DNA from: Candidatus Egerieicola pullicola
GTDB lineage: Bacteria; Bacillota; Clostridia; Oscillospirales; Ruminococcaceae
Direction of reading: 5' to 3'
Length of the DNA: 5,348 bases
NCBI GenBank assembly: GCA_018712465.1
Contig: DVGY01000160.1
Coordinates: 1-5,348 of the forward strand
The position numbers were made by a program, and so were the translations under genes. A model generated the notes under the pieces. The model saw only the letters and a program-made list of their open reading frames with translations, had not been told where the DNA came from and made no database searches. Positions 5,340-5,348 of this stretch are shown piece by piece. The first letter of the stretch is position 1, and each line of letters starts with the position of its first letter.

Positions 5340-5348
5340 AAAGGAGGA
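5340..5348 (+). promoter_or_regulatory. Shine-Dalgarno sequence pointing out of the window
   Basis: AAAGGAGGA matches the 16S anti-Shine-Dalgarno at eight or more bases and is the last thing in the window. With two rightward promoters behind it, it suggests a gene starting within about 15 bp of the edge. An ATG at 5332-5334 also opens a frame to the edge (ATG ATC AGA AAG GAG), but is less likely to be the real start. Confidence 0.45.

Larger units (their letters stand above)
5267..5348. repeat. Right arm of 82-bp perfect inverted repeat (may continue past window)
   Basis: It is identical, as reverse complement, to 4963-5044 at all 82 positions. The match reaches the last base of the window, so the outer end is not defined. 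An assembly break at the repeat edge, a longer repeat, or a fold-back artefact would all look like this. Confidence 0.97.

Noticed and set aside
4963..5348. MITE or insertion-sequence remnant with 82-bp terminal inverted repeats
   Set aside because: A target-site duplication cannot be tested because the right flank is missing. The recombinase-like core sits at the inner edges, not the outer ends, and the promoter architecture is explained better by a switch. It remains the main alternative if flipped reads are never found.

Overview
The window looks like accessory surface-structure DNA from a Gram-positive gut-type Clostridia. Oscillospirales/Ruminococcaceae is my best guess, because of the moderate-to-high GC of most genes and the style of the sortases and Cna-B pilins; no marker gene fixes the taxon. 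All genes with good support lie on the minus strand and form one sortase-dependent pilus operon. Reading right to left from 4890, these are: an 804-aa secreted beta-helix adhesin/pilin ending in an IPHTG sorting signal; a 131-bp gap holding a strong terminator-like hairpin; a class C (pilus-polymerising type) sortase; a 298-aa LPQTG Cna-B pilin; and a second, different sortase cut by the left window edge. The last three genes overlap each other (17 bp and 11 bp), so they are probably translationally coupled.

Upstream of the operon (4963-5348) is the most interesting part. An 82-bp inverted repeat, identical at every base (4963-5044 and 5267-5348), flanks a 222-bp segment. That segment carries a near-consensus sigma-A promoter (TTGAAT, 17 bp, TATAAT with an extended TG) that points right, away from the pilus genes. 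The inner end of each arm is a dyad of two 7-8 bp half-sites around 6 bp, the layout of a tyrosine-recombinase core site. A second promoter spans the right junction: TTGACA, 17 bp, TATTTT. Its first two T bases lie in the unique segment and the rest lies in the arm. At the left junction the same promoter facing the pilus operon reads CGGACA. Inversion would therefore turn the inner promoter around and also move the intact -35 to the pilus side. I read this as a phase-variable promoter switch captured in the pilus-OFF orientation.

The right arm ends in a perfect Shine-Dalgarno sequence (AAAGGAGGA) at the last base of the window. A second gene, expressed in the orientation opposite to the pilus, may start just outside. 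No recombinase gene lies in the window. The main caveat is that the repeat identity runs to the very last base, so the true repeat length is unknown, and a fold-back assembly or amplification artefact has to be excluded.

If the switch is real, the parts fit together as follows. The switch decides whether the operon is transcribed, the hairpin after the first gene favours pilin over sortase, the class C sortase polymerises pilin, and the second sortase may attach pili to the wall or handle the LPQTG subunit.
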